From Marinobacterium lutimaris (lineage in GTDB: Bacteria; Pseudomonadota; Gammaproteobacteria; Pseudomonadales; Balneatricaceae): a stretch of 64,000 nt of DNA. Where the stretch lies: NCBI RefSeq assembly GCF_900108065.1, contig NZ_FNVQ01000005.1, positions 248,001-312,000 on the forward strand, in the 5' to 3' direction. The position numbers and the translations under genes are program-made. This document shows, piece by piece, positions 8,142 through 16,243 of the stretch; position 1 is the stretch's first letter, and every line of letters starts with the position of its first letter. Under the pieces are notes generated by a model that worked only from the letters and a program-made list of their open reading frames with translations, had not been told where the DNA came from and searched no databases.

Positions 8142-9018
8142 TGCCGGCGGCTTCCTGTTCCGCGAACAGCCGGCAGCGCTCCACGAACTGACGCAGTGGC
8201 GCCGTCAAACGTCGCTGCCGGTGTTCGACGATATAGAACCAGCGCTCGATGCGATAATCGGGCGCCAGCTCCACCAGCTCACCGCTAGCCAGCGCCCGGG
8301 CCACCACCTGCCGCGACAGACAGCTCACCCCCAGCCCCGCCAGCAGCGCGCTGCGGATCGCTTCCGAACTGCCCAGCTCCAGCGCGATATTGACCCGATC
8401 CAGGCCAGATAACAGCTGCTGCTCCACCACGCTGCGGGTACCCGAGCCGGACTCACGCATGATCCAGGGCAGGGTCGCCAGCAGGTCATCGTCCATCACC
8501 AGCCGCGCCCAGGGCGAATCGCTGGCGGTGACGATCAACATCTCGTCGCGACACCAGGGCGAGACGCTCAGCTCGGTGTGCTGCACGCCGCCCTCCACCA
8601 GCCCCAGCTCCAGCTCGCAACGGGCCACCTGTTCGGCGATCTCATGGGTATTGGCGATGCCCACATGGGCCTTCACCCGCGCCCCAGGCAGCTGCGCCAG
8701 CAGCCGCGGCAGCAGGTAGTTGCCGATGGTGGTACTGGCGCCGATTTGCAGCCGACTGCCACCGACATCGAACAGCTTTTCCATCTGTTCCGCCTGGGTC
8801 AGCAGCTGCCGCGCCTCCGGATAAAAGCGACGACCATTGCCGTTGAGCACGAGGCGGCGGCCAACGCGGTCGAACAGTTCAGCGCCCAGGCGCTGCTCCA
8901 GCTCCTGCAGCGCTGCGCTGGTGGCCGACTGGGATAGCGCGATCGCCTCCCCCGCCGCCGAAGTGGAGCCCTGGCTCGCCACGGCAAGAAACACCTGAAC
9001 CTGACGCAGTGAAATCAA
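8134..9018 (-). CDS. LysR-family transcriptional regulator, YeiE-like
   Basis: The 294-residue protein has the LysR helix-turn-helix (LRQVQVFLAVASQGSTSAAGE, then LSQSATSAALQELEQRLGAELFDR) and a periplasmic-binding-like effector domain beginning LQIGASTTIGNYLLPRLLAQ, which is how YeiE proteins read. It is divergent from the yeiH-like gene with 127 bases between, the same pairing as yeiE/yeiH in enterobacteria, where YeiE responds to sulfite. The natural inference is that it controls the transporter in response to a sulfur anion. A palindrome in the shared spacer is a candidate operator. Confidence 0.9.
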   Translation of the reverse strand: MISLRQVQVFLAVASQGSTSAAGEAIALSQSATSAALQELEQRLGAELFDRVGRRLVLNGNGRRFYPEARQLLTQAEQMEKLFDVGGSRLQIGASTTIGNYLLPRLLAQLPGARVKAHVGIANTHEIAEQVARCELELGLVEGGVQHTELSVSPWCRDEMLIVTASDSPWARLVMDDDLLATLPWIMRESGSGTRSVVEQQLLSGLDRVNIALELGSSEAIRSALLAGLGVSCLSRQVVARALASGELVELAPDYRIERWFYIVEHRQRRLTAPLRQFVERCRLFAEQEAAGSA

Positions 9019-9046
9019 CTTTTCATCCTCTGACTGCTAAAGTCTT

Positions 9047-9061
9047 ACCTATTTTTTAGGT
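9047..9061. promoter_or_regulatory. Candidate LysR operator between yeiE-like and yeiH-like genes
   Basis: ACCTA-TTTTT-TAGGT is a perfect interrupted palindrome with a T-N11-A type layout. It lies about 30 bases upstream of the LysR start, where LysR proteins usually bind to autoregulate and activate the divergent gene. The site is seen; binding is inferred. Confidence 0.45.
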
Positions 9062-9145
9062 TATTTGTACATATTTAAACCGTTTTACCACTTATAAGCC
9101 ATTCCCTAGACTCCCTCTCACGTTATGAACCAACGGGAGAGCCCC

Positions 9146-10219
9146 ATGAACCTTCAGCTGACGCAGCCCTACCGGATCCGCCGCAGCCTTAGCGGCACTG
9201 GCGGCCTTCTGCCCGGCCTGCTGCTCAGCGCAGGCATTGCGGCACTGGCGATGCTGATCTCCCGTCTGCCCATCCCGCTGGTCGCCACCCTCGGGCCGCT
9301 GACCCTGGCGATGCTGCTGGGTCTGCTGCTGGGCCAGCGCCTGCCTGTTTCGGTCAGTAATCACAGCGCCGCCGGTACCGCACTGGCTCGCACCCGTCTG
9401 CTGCGTCTGGGGATCATTCTGTACGGTCTGCGCATCAGCTTTGCCGACCTGCTCAACGTGGGTGCGGCAGCACTGGTGATCGATCTCTGCGTGGTGGTCG
9501 GTATCTTTCTGCTGGCCGGCTGGGTCGGTACCCGTTTTCTCAAGCTGGAAGCCAAAACCGCACTACTGGTCGGCGCCGGCAGTGCCGTTTGCGGTGCTGC
9601 GGCGATACTGGCGATAGCCCCGGCCCTGCGCGCCCGTGCCCAGGATATCCCGGTAGCGATCGCCACCGTGGTGCTCTTCGGCACCGCCTCCATGCTGCTC
9701 TATCCCTGGTTCTGGACACTGCCGGCGGTGCAGCAGCTGTTTGGTGGCTCGGAGCTGGATTTCGGCCGTTACCTCGGCGCCACCGTCCACGAGGTGGCCC
9801 AGGTTGCCGCCGCGGCAGGAGCGCTGAACGATGAAGCCGGTCAGGCGGCGGTGATCACCAAGCTGATCCGCGTAATGCTGCTGGTGCCGCTGATTCTGGT
9901 GGTTTCCAGCTATTTCGGGCGCAAGGAGAGTGATGCCGAGGGCGGCAAAGCAAAGGTAAGTCTGCCCTGGTTTGCGCTGATCTTTCTGCTGATGCCGCTG
10001 GTCAACGCCAGTGGCCTGCTGAGCGCTGATGCCCTGGCGCAGATAGAGCAGATCGATACCTTTATGCTGGCCATGGCGATGGCGGCGCTGGGTGTGGAAA
10101 CCCGGTTTGCGGCATTAAAAAGCAGCGGCGCGCGGCCACTGCTTCTCGGGGGGATACTCTTTATCGTGCTGATCTGCGCCGGGGCTGCGATCAGCGTAGC
10201 CAGCGGCTACTACTTCTGA
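9146..10219 (+). CDS. YeiH/UPF0324-family putative sulfate (sulfur anion) exporter
   Basis: The 357-residue protein has about ten hydrophobic helices with family motifs LGPLTLAMLLGLLLGQRLP, LLRLGIILYGLRISFADL, VGAGSAVCGAAAILA and ATVHEVAQVAAAAG. An in-frame ATG at 9125 is possible, but the ATG at 9146 has GGGAGA in the right place. Members are membrane proteins thought to export sulfate or sulfite-type anions; the function is only partly established. The adjacent YeiE-like regulator supports a role in sulfite stress. The 3' end overlaps the convergent carbonic anhydrase gene by 10 bases. Confidence 0.85.
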   Translation: MNLQLTQPYRIRRSLSGTGGLLPGLLLSAGIAALAMLISRLPIPLVATLGPLTLAMLLGLLLGQRLPVSVSNHSAAGTALARTRLLRLGIILYGLRISFADLLNVGAAALVIDLCVVVGIFLLAGWVGTRFLKLEAKTALLVGAGSAVCGAAAILAIAPALRARAQDIPVAIATVVLFGTASMLLYPWFWTLPAVQQLFGGSELDFGRYLGATVHEVAQVAAAAGALNDEAGQAAVITKLIRVMLLVPLILVVSSYFGRKESDAEGGKAKVSLPWFALIFLLMPLVNASGLLSADALAQIEQIDTFMLAMAMAALGVETRFAALKSSGARPLLLGGILFIVLICAGAAISVASGYYF

Positions 10220-10878
10220 GACAGGCCGCGAACACGGGAAACGGCGGCTTCCATCTGCACAGGAATGCCATGATCGCCTTCGCGACCGCTGACGCAGAAA
10301 TCCAGATCGGTGAGCTGGCCGTTGGTCAGGCTGTAAACCCAGCCATGCACGGTGAGCTCCTGGCCACGATCCCAGGCATCCTGAACGATGGTGGTGTTAC
10401 AGACGTTGTTCGCCTGCTCAACCACATTCAGCTCACAAAGCCGGTCATTCTGCTCAATCGTGTCTTCCCAGGGGCCGACCAGCTCGCGATGGGTGTAGTA
10501 GACATCACGGATATGGCTAAGCCAGTTGTCGATCAGACCGTGACGCTTGCTATCCATCGCCGCGCGCACACCACCGCAACCGTAATGACCCACCACCATG
10601 ATGTGCTTCACCTTAAGCACCTCCACCGCGAACTGCAGCACCGACAGGCAGTTCATATCGGAGTGCACCACCAGGTTGGAGACGTTGCGATGTACGAACA
10701 GCTCACCGGGTAACAGATCAACGATCTCGTTGGCCGGCACACGGCTGTCGGAACAACCGATCCACAGGTACTCCGGCGCCTGCTGGCCAGCCAGGGTCGG
10801 GAAAAAATCCGGATCCTGTTCGCTGATCCGTTCCGACCAGCTGCGGTTTTTTTCAAACAGCTCGTTGAGTCTGTTCAT
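10210..10878 (-). CDS. can: Beta-class carbonic anhydrase
   Basis: The 222-residue protein has the beta-class zinc ligands: Cys and Asp in GCSDSRVPANEIVD, and His and Cys in VGHYGCGGVRAAM. It interconverts CO2 and bicarbonate in the cytoplasm, supplying carboxylases. The frame extends to 10929, but that extension runs into the hemE terminator; the ATG at 10878 (NRLNELFEKNRSW) matches E. coli Can in length and start. A palindrome GGGAC-A-GTCCC lies just upstream of the start. It is a single gene, convergent with and overlapping the yeiH-like gene. Confidence 0.93.
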   Translation of the reverse strand: MNRLNELFEKNRSWSERISEQDPDFFPTLAGQQAPEYLWIGCSDSRVPANEIVDLLPGELFVHRNVSNLVVHSDMNCLSVLQFAVEVLKVKHIMVVGHYGCGGVRAAMDSKRHGLIDNWLSHIRDVYYTHRELVGPWEDTIEQNDRLCELNVVEQANNVCNTTIVQDAWDRGQELTVHGWVYSLTNGQLTDLDFCVSGREGDHGIPVQMEAAVSRVRGLSQK

Positions 10879-10915
10879 AAGTCTGGGACTGTCCCTGTAG
10901 CGATAGATAAAGAGT

Positions 10916-10945
10916 AAAAACCCCGACAACCTGGGTCGTCGGGGT
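10916..10945 (-). terminator. Rho-independent terminator of hemE
   Basis: Read on the minus strand, ACCCCGAC / GTCGGGGT arms (10920-10927 and 10938-10945) enclose a 10-base loop and are followed by TTTTT (complement of the A run 10916-10920). It lies between the hemE stop and the carbonic anhydrase start. Confidence 0.8.
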
Positions 10946-10977
10946 CGGGTGTCATACTGGAAGCATATAACAAGATG

Positions 10978-12042
10978 TTACTTATGGTAGGGAACACTCA
11001 GTTCGTGAACCGCTTCCACAAAGACACCGGCATGGTCAGGATCGACAAACTGGTGAATGCCGTGACCCAGGTTGAAGACGTGGCCGTTACCCGGACCAAA
11101 GCTTTCCAGGATGCGGGAAACCTCGGCACGAATACGGTCCGCCGGCGCATAGAGTACGCTCGGGTCCATATTGCCCTGCAGCGCCACACGGTCACCGACA
11201 CGACGGCGGGCGTCGCCGATCTCGGTGGTCCAGTCCAGGCCCAGGGCGTCAGCGCCAGCTTCCACCATGGTTTCGAGCCACTGGCCGCCGTTCTTTGTGA
11301 ACAGGATCACCGGCACACGGCGACCGTCGTTTTCACGGATCAGGCCGGAAACGATGCGCTTCATGTACGCCAGTGAGAACTCGGCATACATCCGGCCGCT
11401 GAGGGCGCCGCCCCAGGTATCAAAGATCTGCACCGCCTGGGCGCCGGAACGGATCTGCTCGTTCAGGTAAACGGTGACCGCATCGGCCAGCTTACCGAGC
11501 AGCGCGTGCATCACCTCCGGACGCGCGTACATCATCTCCTTAATGTGGCGGAAATCCTTGCTGGAACCACCTTCAACCATGTAGGTCGCCAGGGTCCAGG
11601 GGCTGCCCGAGAAACCGATCAGCGGCACACGGCCCATCAGCGCCGAGCGGATCTCACGCACCGCCGCCATGACGTAATCCAGATCTACCGCCGCATCTGG
11701 CACAGGCAGGGCCGCCACGTCATCCGCGGTACGCACGACCTTCTTGAAGCGCGGGCCTTCGCCGGCTTCAAAGTAAAGCCCCAGACCCATCGCATCGGGG
11801 ATGGTGAGAATATCGGAGAACAGGATCGCGGCGTCCAGATCGTAACGCTCCAGCGGCTGCAGCGTCACTTCACACGCCAGCCTCGGGTTCTTGCACAGGC
11901 TCATGAAATCGCCCGCCTGGGAGCGAGTTTCGCGGTACTCCGGCAGATAGCGGCCCGCCTGGCGCATCATCCATACCGGTGTACAGTCCACCGGCTCGCG
12001 CAGCAGCGCGCGCAGAAAGCGGTCGTTCTTCAGCTCAGCCAT
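10978..12042 (-). CDS. hemE: Uroporphyrinogen decarboxylase
   Basis: The 354-residue enzyme removes four acetate carboxyls from uroporphyrinogen III to give coproporphyrinogen III. It begins [18 protein letters not shown] and holds the substrate-binding [11 protein letters not shown] and the catalytic aspartate in [14 protein letters not shown], plus a late [10 protein letters not shown]. An in-frame TTG six bases upstream gives a longer reading, but the ATG at 12042 has AGGA seven bases before it. Gene order hemE-gltD-gltB is Pseudomonas-like overall, but here about 18 kb of other genes separates hemE from gltD. Confidence 0.96.
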   Translation of the reverse strand: MAELKNDRFLRALLREPVDCTPVWMMRQAGRYLPEYRETRSQAGDFMSLCKNPRLACEVTLQPLERYDLDAAILFSDILTIPDAMGLGLYFEAGEGPRFKKVVRTADDVAALPVPDAAVDLDYVMAAVREIRSALMGRVPLIGFSGSPWTLATYMVEGGSSKDFRHIKEMMYARPEVMHALLGKLADAVTVYLNEQIRSGAQAVQIFDTWGGALSGRMYAEFSLAYMKRIVSGLIRENDGRRVPVILFTKNGGQWLETMVEAGADALGLDWTTEIGDARRRVGDRVALQGNMDPSVLYAPADRIRAEVSRILESFGPGNGHVFNLGHGIHQFVDPDHAGVFVEAVHELSVPYHK

Positions 12043-12302
12043 GTTCAAATCCTGTAATCGCGGTGAATGTAGTGGCCATGAATAGTAGTAGCCGTAAAAT
12101 CAGTGGGCCATATTGTACCGGCAAACCAGCAACGATGGGCAGTCTCCACTGCCGCTGATGCTGAGGGTTTTTAACGACATTTTTTGCTCTATATCTGTAT
12201 ATAATCGGGTAATCGAGCCCTGAGGCGCCCCTCACAGGATCCGCAAAACCCACAGGACAGGCTCCCTTTCACCCTCTTCCACCACTCACTTCGGAGACCC
12301 CC

Positions 12303-13292
12303 ATGTCAGATCACAACCCACCGCAGTCCTCCAACGCCGCAGCCGCAGTCGCATCCGAAGTTTTTCCCCACATTGTTGTCGTTGGGGCCGGCGCCATGGG
12401 CTGTTACTTCGGTGGCATGTTGATCGACGCTGGCCAGCGGGTCTCTCTGATCGACGTGAACCCGGCGCAGATCGATACCATCAATCAACGCGGCCTGATT
12501 CTGGAGACCGACGCCGGGCGACGCGAGCTCGCGGCCACCGCAGCACTGGCGCAGGATGTTACCGAGTCTGCTGACCTGGTTATCCTGTTCACCAAAACCC
12601 TGCACACCGAAGCCGCCATGGCCTCGATCAGCCATCTGCTGACGCCCTCCAGCGTTATCCTTTCACTGCAGAACGGTCTGGGTAACGCCGAGCGGATTCA
12701 AAAATTTCACGACGCCAGCCGCATTGCGGTCGGCACGACGCTGGTGCCCGCCGACCTGCAGGCAGCGGGGCATGTCGTCTCCCACGGGCCTTCCAGCTCA
12801 CGCATGATGGATGTGAACACCCAGTGTCCCACCTGGATGGAAAACCTGGCCACGGTGTTCAATGCGGCTGGCCTGCACACCGAACTGGACCGGGATATTC
12901 ACAGCGTCATCTGGTCCAAGGTTGCGTTTAATGCCGCCCTCAACGCGGTCTGTGCCGTCACCGGCGCAACACCGGGCCCCATCGGCCAGGTTGAGGAGGC
13001 ACTGGCCCTGGTACGTAACATGGTCCATGAAACCGTGCTCGCCGGCAGCGCCCAGGGCGTAACGCTCGATGAAGAACATATCTGGCATAACGTGGAGATG
13101 GCGCTGCGCGAACAGCCGAACCACAAACCTTCGATGCTGCAGGATATCGAGCATGGCCGCACCACCGAGATCGATGCCATCAACGGCGCGATTGTCGATG
13201 CCGCGCAGCGTGCTGGAATCGAAGCCCCGGTTAATCAGACACTGCTGCAACTGGTTAAACTGAAACAGTTTTTGGCGACCCAGTCCGCCTGA
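12303..13292 (+). CDS. Second ketopantoate reductase-family (PanE/ApbA-like) dehydrogenase
   Basis: At 329 residues, it has an N-terminal 20-residue polar extension, then VVVGAGAMGCYFGGMLIDAG for NADPH, the catalytic lysine in SKVAFNAALNAVCAVTG and an acidic active-site residue in GRTTEIDAINGAIV. This is closer to the classic PanE pattern than the protein at 4239. It may be the biosynthetic 2-dehydropantoate reductase or another catabolic paralogue; no pantothenate genes are nearby, so the call stays at family level. It stands alone, divergent from hemE. Confidence 0.82.
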   Translation: MSDHNPPQSSNAAAAVASEVFPHIVVVGAGAMGCYFGGMLIDAGQRVSLIDVNPAQIDTINQRGLILETDAGRRELAATAALAQDVTESADLVILFTKTLHTEAAMASISHLLTPSSVILSLQNGLGNAERIQKFHDASRIAVGTTLVPADLQAAGHVVSHGPSSSRMMDVNTQCPTWMENLATVFNAAGLHTELDRDIHSVIWSKVAFNAALNAVCAVTGATPGPIGQVEEALALVRNMVHETVLAGSAQGVTLDEEHIWHNVEMALREQPNHKPSMLQDIEHGRTTEIDAINGAIVDAAQRAGIEAPVNQTLLQLVKLKQFLATQSA

Positions 13293-13323
13293 ACGAGCGC
13301 CTTTACAGGCTCAAAACCGATAA

Positions 13324-13348
13324 CAGAGCGGTGCCCTCTGCCGCTCTG
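13324..13348 (+). terminator. Stem-loop after the PanE-like gene
   Basis: CAGAGCGG and CCGCTCTG form a perfect 8-base stem around a 9-base loop, 32 bases past the stop. No T run follows, so it is a possible weak or factor-dependent terminator. Confidence 0.4.
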
Positions 13349-13529
13349 CAAAACCTTGGCGGTCAATCCTTCCAGGGACAGTCCATCCCCAGAGTCCTCG
13401 ACAGGCACACCCGCCCCTGTGGATAAAATCACCGGCCTCCCCGGCTGATCGATAAGCGATCCAGGCTGGATCTACCCCCGCCCCTGATGCCATACTGTGC
13501 CCTGTTTACTTTTTGACCACCTCTGCAGC

Positions 13530-14294
13530 ATGCGCAAACAAACCTCTGTCATCACCCTGCCCTCCCGCGCCGACCAACATGAGCACGGCTACCACCAGCT
13601 GGTATTCGGCCTTGAAGGCGACACGGAGTTCGACCTTGCCGGTCACTGCCGGCCGGTGAACTTCGGCTGGGGCTGCCTGATGCCCTCAGCTACGGGACAT
13701 GCCTTTCATGGCCTGGGCGACAACCGTATCGTTGTCGTCAACCTGCCCACGGCCAGCGATGACAAGCCCTTGCAGGAGCGCATCGAGTCGCTGTTTTCGC
13801 GGGCAGATTACTTCAGCTGCGAGCCACAGATGCAGATGCTGGTGCAGGCGTTAAGCCGTGAAATGGAACAGAACCCGGGCGACGCCCTGCTGCAGGAAGC
13901 CTGCGCCAGCACGCTGATCTGCGCCCTGCAACGCCAGCAACAGCAGCAGCGCCAGAGCCCGCGCCGTTTCGGGCAACTCAATCTGGATCTGCTCGATGCC
14001 TATATCGATACCCATATCGACCGCCGCATCAGCGTCACCGAGCTGGCCGGGCACGCCTGTCTCAGTGACAGTCAGTTCTACCACCTCTTCCGTGAACAGA
14101 CCGGACAGACGCCTCAACACTATGTGATGGAAAGACGCCTGTTGGCGCTCTCCACCGCGCTGATCAGCAGTGACCGCCCCATTTCCGAGCTGGCGTCCAC
14201 CTTCGGTTTCGCCAACCAGAGCGCCCTGACCCGCGCCTTTACACGCCGCTTCGAGCTGCCACCGGCACGTTACCGCGCTACCTATCGTCACTGA
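13530..14294 (+). CDS. AraC-family regulator, probably PruR-like activator of proline uptake
   Basis: The 254-residue protein has an N-terminal cupin-like sensor (HEHGYHQLVFGLEGDTEFDL) and a C-terminal AraC DNA-binding domain with two helix-turn-helices (ISVTELAGHACLSDSQFYHL; PISELASTFGFANQSALTRA). A GTG at 13497 is in frame, but the ATG at 13530 starts closer to the sensor domain. The arrangement resembles PruR, which activates proline catabolism genes in Pseudomonas; the sodium/proline symporter putP follows on the same strand 371 bases later. The PruR assignment is inference from domain layout and neighbour. No putA is in the window. Confidence 0.8.
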   Translation: MRKQTSVITLPSRADQHEHGYHQLVFGLEGDTEFDLAGHCRPVNFGWGCLMPSATGHAFHGLGDNRIVVVNLPTASDDKPLQERIESLFSRADYFSCEPQMQMLVQALSREMEQNPGDALLQEACASTLICALQRQQQQQRQSPRRFGQLNLDLLDAYIDTHIDRRISVTELAGHACLSDSQFYHLFREQTGQTPQHYVMERRLLALSTALISSDRPISELASTFGFANQSALTRAFTRRFELPPARYRATYRH

Positions 14295-14665
14295 TCTGTT
14301 ACTTCGATTTCTGACTCTTTCCATACCTCTGTGAATCGGTCGCGCTGACCGATTTTTCAGCCCCGGGTTCAGCCCTATCGTAGAAAGCGGCAAACATTCC
14401 AGAGCCTGGGACAAGACCCGATACACCGCCTGTCCTTACTCTTCTTCCAGCTGGGCAGGGTCTACATAACACCAATCCCGCCGATCGATCTGCCCTGGCT
14501 TCACCGGGCAGTGATCAGGATTGAGCTAGGCTGTGTATATACCCGGTAATGGAATACCCGTTTTATGCCGCGTAAGAGGAGAGGCTCCTCCTCCATCTGA
14601 TGCCATCGGCCACCCGAAGAGGTGACGCCGCCACTCTGCAACTCCAACAACAGAGACATGAGCTT
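14295..14665 (+). other. 371-base spacer between the AraC gene and putP
   Basis: No open frame of interest. GAGGAG-AGG-CTCCTC forms a short hairpin near 14576-14590, and the stretch 14521-14550 (TTGAGC then GGTAAT 18 bases later) is a weak promoter candidate. This is where a PruR-like activator would bind, but I see no clear repeated site. Confidence 0.35.
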
Positions 14666-16156
14666 ATGAATGATAATAATCTGGCAATCTACGGCACTTT
14701 CGTCGTCTACCTGGTACTGATGCTGGCAATCGGTTACTACGCCTATATTCGTACCGTTAATTCATCCGACTATTTCCTTGGCGGCCGTTCCCTCGGCCCC
14801 TGGCCCGCTGCCCTGTCTGCCGGCGCCTCCGATATGAGCGGCTGGCTGCTACTCGGGCTGCCCGGCTATGCCTATGCCGCGGGCCTTGAAGCGGTCTGGC
14901 TCGGCGGTGGCCTGCTGGTCGGTACCTGGGCCAACTGGCTGATTACCGCCAAGCGCCTGCGCACTTACAGTATCGTCGCCAACGACTCGCTGACGCTGCC
15001 GGAGTTCTTTGCCAACCGGTTCAAGGACAACTCCCGCCTGCTGCAGGTGATCTCGGCATTTTTCATCCTGCTGTTCTTCCTGTTCTACACCAGCTCTGGC
15101 CTGGTGGCCGGCGGCAAGCTGTTTGAGGAGGTGTTCGGCCTGAACTACCAGTATGCGGTGGTTATCGGCACCGTCTGCGTGGTCTCGTACACCCTGTTTG
15201 GTGGTTTCCTGGCGGTGTCCTGGACCGACCTGGTACAGGGTCTGCTGATGGCTGCTGCGCTGATGATCGTGCCGATCATGGTGATACAGGCGGATGGCGG
15301 TCTGAATGCGATGTTCGGTTCTCTGCGTGAGGTTAACCCGGAACTGCTGACCATCTTTAAGGGTACCGATGGCGAAGCGCTGAGCCTGATCTCCATCGTT
15401 TCCCTGGTCGCCTGGGGCCTGGGCTACTTTGGTCAGCCGCATATCCTGGCCCGTTTCAAGGCCACACGAAGCAACGCGGATATCCCCACCGCACGCCGCA
15501 TTGCGGTGATCTGGAGCGGCCTGTCCATGGCCGGTGCGATCTTTGTCGGTCTCGCCGGTTTAATCTACGTGAGCGGTCATATGCCGGGCGACGTGGCCGA
15601 TGGCGAGAAGATCTTCATGGTGTTGGTCAATGCCGTGTTCCATCCGGTGGTCGCCGGTATTCTGTTGGCGGCGATCCTGGCGGCGATCATGAGTACCGCG
15701 GATTCCCAGCTGCTTGTCTCCTCCTCCGCCCTGGCAGAGGACTTCTACAAAAAGCTGTTCCGTCCGGATGCCAGCGCCAAAGAGATTGTTATGGTTGGCC
15801 GCATCGCGGTTCTGGCCCTCTCCTTTGTTGCGCTGGTGCTGGCGTTCAACCCGGATTCCACCGTGCTGGGCCTGGTCTCCTACGCCTGGGCGGGCTTCGG
15901 CGCTGCCTTCGGTCCGGCGCTGCTGTTCAGCCTCTACTGGTCACGTATGAACCGTAACGGTGCCCTGGCAGGTATCATCGTAGGTGCGGTGACCGTGGTG
16001 GTCTGGAAACAGCTCAGCGGCGGGATTTTCGATCTGTACGAGATCGTACCGGGTATCGTCTTCGCCACCATCGCTATCGTTGTGGTAACACTGCTCGGCA
16101 GTGAGCCGGACGAAGAGCTGAAAGCTCAGCATCAGGAGATGCTGAACAAACTCTAA
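14666..16156 (+). CDS. putP: Sodium/proline symporter
   Basis: The 496-residue inner-membrane protein of the sodium:solute symporter family has about 13 helices. PutP-specific stretches include SDYFLGGRSLGPWPAALSAG, ASDMSGWLLLGLPGYAYAAG and YFGQPHILARFKA, which line the sodium and proline sites in E. coli PutP. The frame continues upstream to 14600, but the ATG at 14666 gives NDNNLAIYGTFVVYLVLM, the normal start. It imports proline with sodium for use as nutrient or osmolyte. The upstream AraC gene is its likely regulator. Confidence 0.95.
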   Translation: MNDNNLAIYGTFVVYLVLMLAIGYYAYIRTVNSSDYFLGGRSLGPWPAALSAGASDMSGWLLLGLPGYAYAAGLEAVWLGGGLLVGTWANWLITAKRLRTYSIVANDSLTLPEFFANRFKDNSRLLQVISAFFILLFFLFYTSSGLVAGGKLFEEVFGLNYQYAVVIGTVCVVSYTLFGGFLAVSWTDLVQGLLMAAALMIVPIMVIQADGGLNAMFGSLREVNPELLTIFKGTDGEALSLISIVSLVAWGLGYFGQPHILARFKATRSNADIPTARRIAVIWSGLSMAGAIFVGLAGLIYVSGHMPGDVADGEKIFMVLVNAVFHPVVAGILLAAILAAIMSTADSQLLVSSSALAEDFYKKLFRPDASAKEIVMVGRIAVLALSFVALVLAFNPDSTVLGLVSYAWAGFGAAFGPALLFSLYWSRMNRNGALAGIIVGAVTVVVWKQLSGGIFDLYEIVPGIVFATIAIVVVTLLGSEPDEELKAQHQEMLNKL

Positions 16157-16199
16157 GCACTTGCGCTGCAAATACAGCGGTTAATAAGGCTTAGAACAA

Positions 16200-16228
16200 G
16201 GCTGGCGCCGCCATCGGGCGCCGGCCTT
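16200..16228 (+). terminator. Terminator after putP
   Basis: GGCTGGCGCC (16200-16209) pairs with GGCGCCGGCC (16217-16226), with one U-G pair on the plus-strand RNA, and is followed by a short TT. Because the odd pair becomes A-C on the other strand, it favours the putP direction. Confidence 0.55.
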
Positions 16229-16243
16229 GCATTCCTGCTGCCA

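Noticed and set aside
12184-12205. Promoter with TTGCTC and TATAAT ahead of the second PanE-like gene
   Set aside because: The boxes are only 10 bases apart; the TATAAT may still be a -10 but no -35 at the right distance was found.
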